From Siniperca chuatsi (Eukaryota; Chordata; Actinopteri; Centrarchiformes; Sinipercidae), in contig NC_058047.1 in the NCBI RefSeq assembly GCF_020085105.1, positions 13,649,501 through 13,713,500 of the forward strand: a stretch of DNA of 64,000 nt, written 5' to 3'. The notes beneath the pieces were generated by a model. That model saw only the letters and a program-made list of their open reading frames with translations. It did no database searches and had not been told where the DNA came from. Shown here piece by piece: positions 63,891 through 64,000 of the stretch (positions within the stretch are counted from its first letter, which is position 1; each line of letters opens with the position of its first letter). The position numbers were made by a program, and so were the translations under genes.

Positions 63891-64000
63891 TCGTTCATCA
63901 GCAAAGTACAAAAAGAACACTATTTCAAGATGGTATGGTCACTGAGTAAACATAATGTTGGCTCCCAGTCTCACGTTTGGGTTTATATTGGGAGGATCCT

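Overview
This window is AT-rich eukaryotic nuclear DNA from a ray-finned fish, probably a percomorph teleost. Genes are split into short exons with GT-AG introns. Intergenic and intronic DNA is full of teleost-type interspersed repeats: L2 LINE tails, a Penelope-like fragment, TIR-bearing MITEs and dinucleotide arrays. The recognisable proteins are vertebrate families. Nothing here is bacterial, and there is no operon or CRISPR array. Species cannot be fixed from the sequence alone. Layout: (1) 1-14.5 kb is gene-poor, with repeats, a 36-bp perfect hairpin at 8.7 kb and a GT/GA microsatellite. (2) 14.6-26.4 kb holds nmur1 (+), a neuromedin-U receptor GPCR. A likely non-coding first exon lies near 14.7 kb and the coding exons are 19269-20190 and 25343-25719. 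The 5.2-kb coding intron contains an antisense, apparently intron-split, Ty3/Gypsy-type integrase relic. (3) 26.5-43 kb is gene-poor, with several MITEs, a Penelope-like GIY-YIG fragment flanked by 15-bp target duplications, a GC-rich LTR-like patch and a few unassigned ORFs. (4) 43.4-45.5 kb is dynlt2b (-), a five-exon dynein-2 light chain gene with an X-box 95 bp upstream of its ATG. (5) 48.5-49.5 kb is a two-exon receptor-transporting protein gene (rtp, +) with an ISRE-like motif about 150 bp upstream. (6) 51.2-56.2 kb is a complete ten-exon 5-HT3-type Cys-loop receptor subunit gene (+). (7) 57.7-63.4 kb is a tandem paralogue (+) of which exons 2-8 are visible before the window ends. The dynlt2b-rtp-htr3 order resembles human 3q27-q29, where TCTEX1D2, the RTP genes and HTR3C/D/E lie, so it is probably an old vertebrate neighbourhood; this is from memory and needs a synteny check. 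The most notable signal is in the receptor pair: exon 8 (M1-M2) of the two paralogues is 208/210 identical while the other exons and the introns are far more divergent, which points to a recent local gene conversion. I found no convincing wholly new system. The genes have separate roles: peptide hormone sensing (nmur1), ciliary transport (dynlt2b), receptor trafficking or innate immunity (rtp) and serotonin-type ligand gating (the htr3-like pair).
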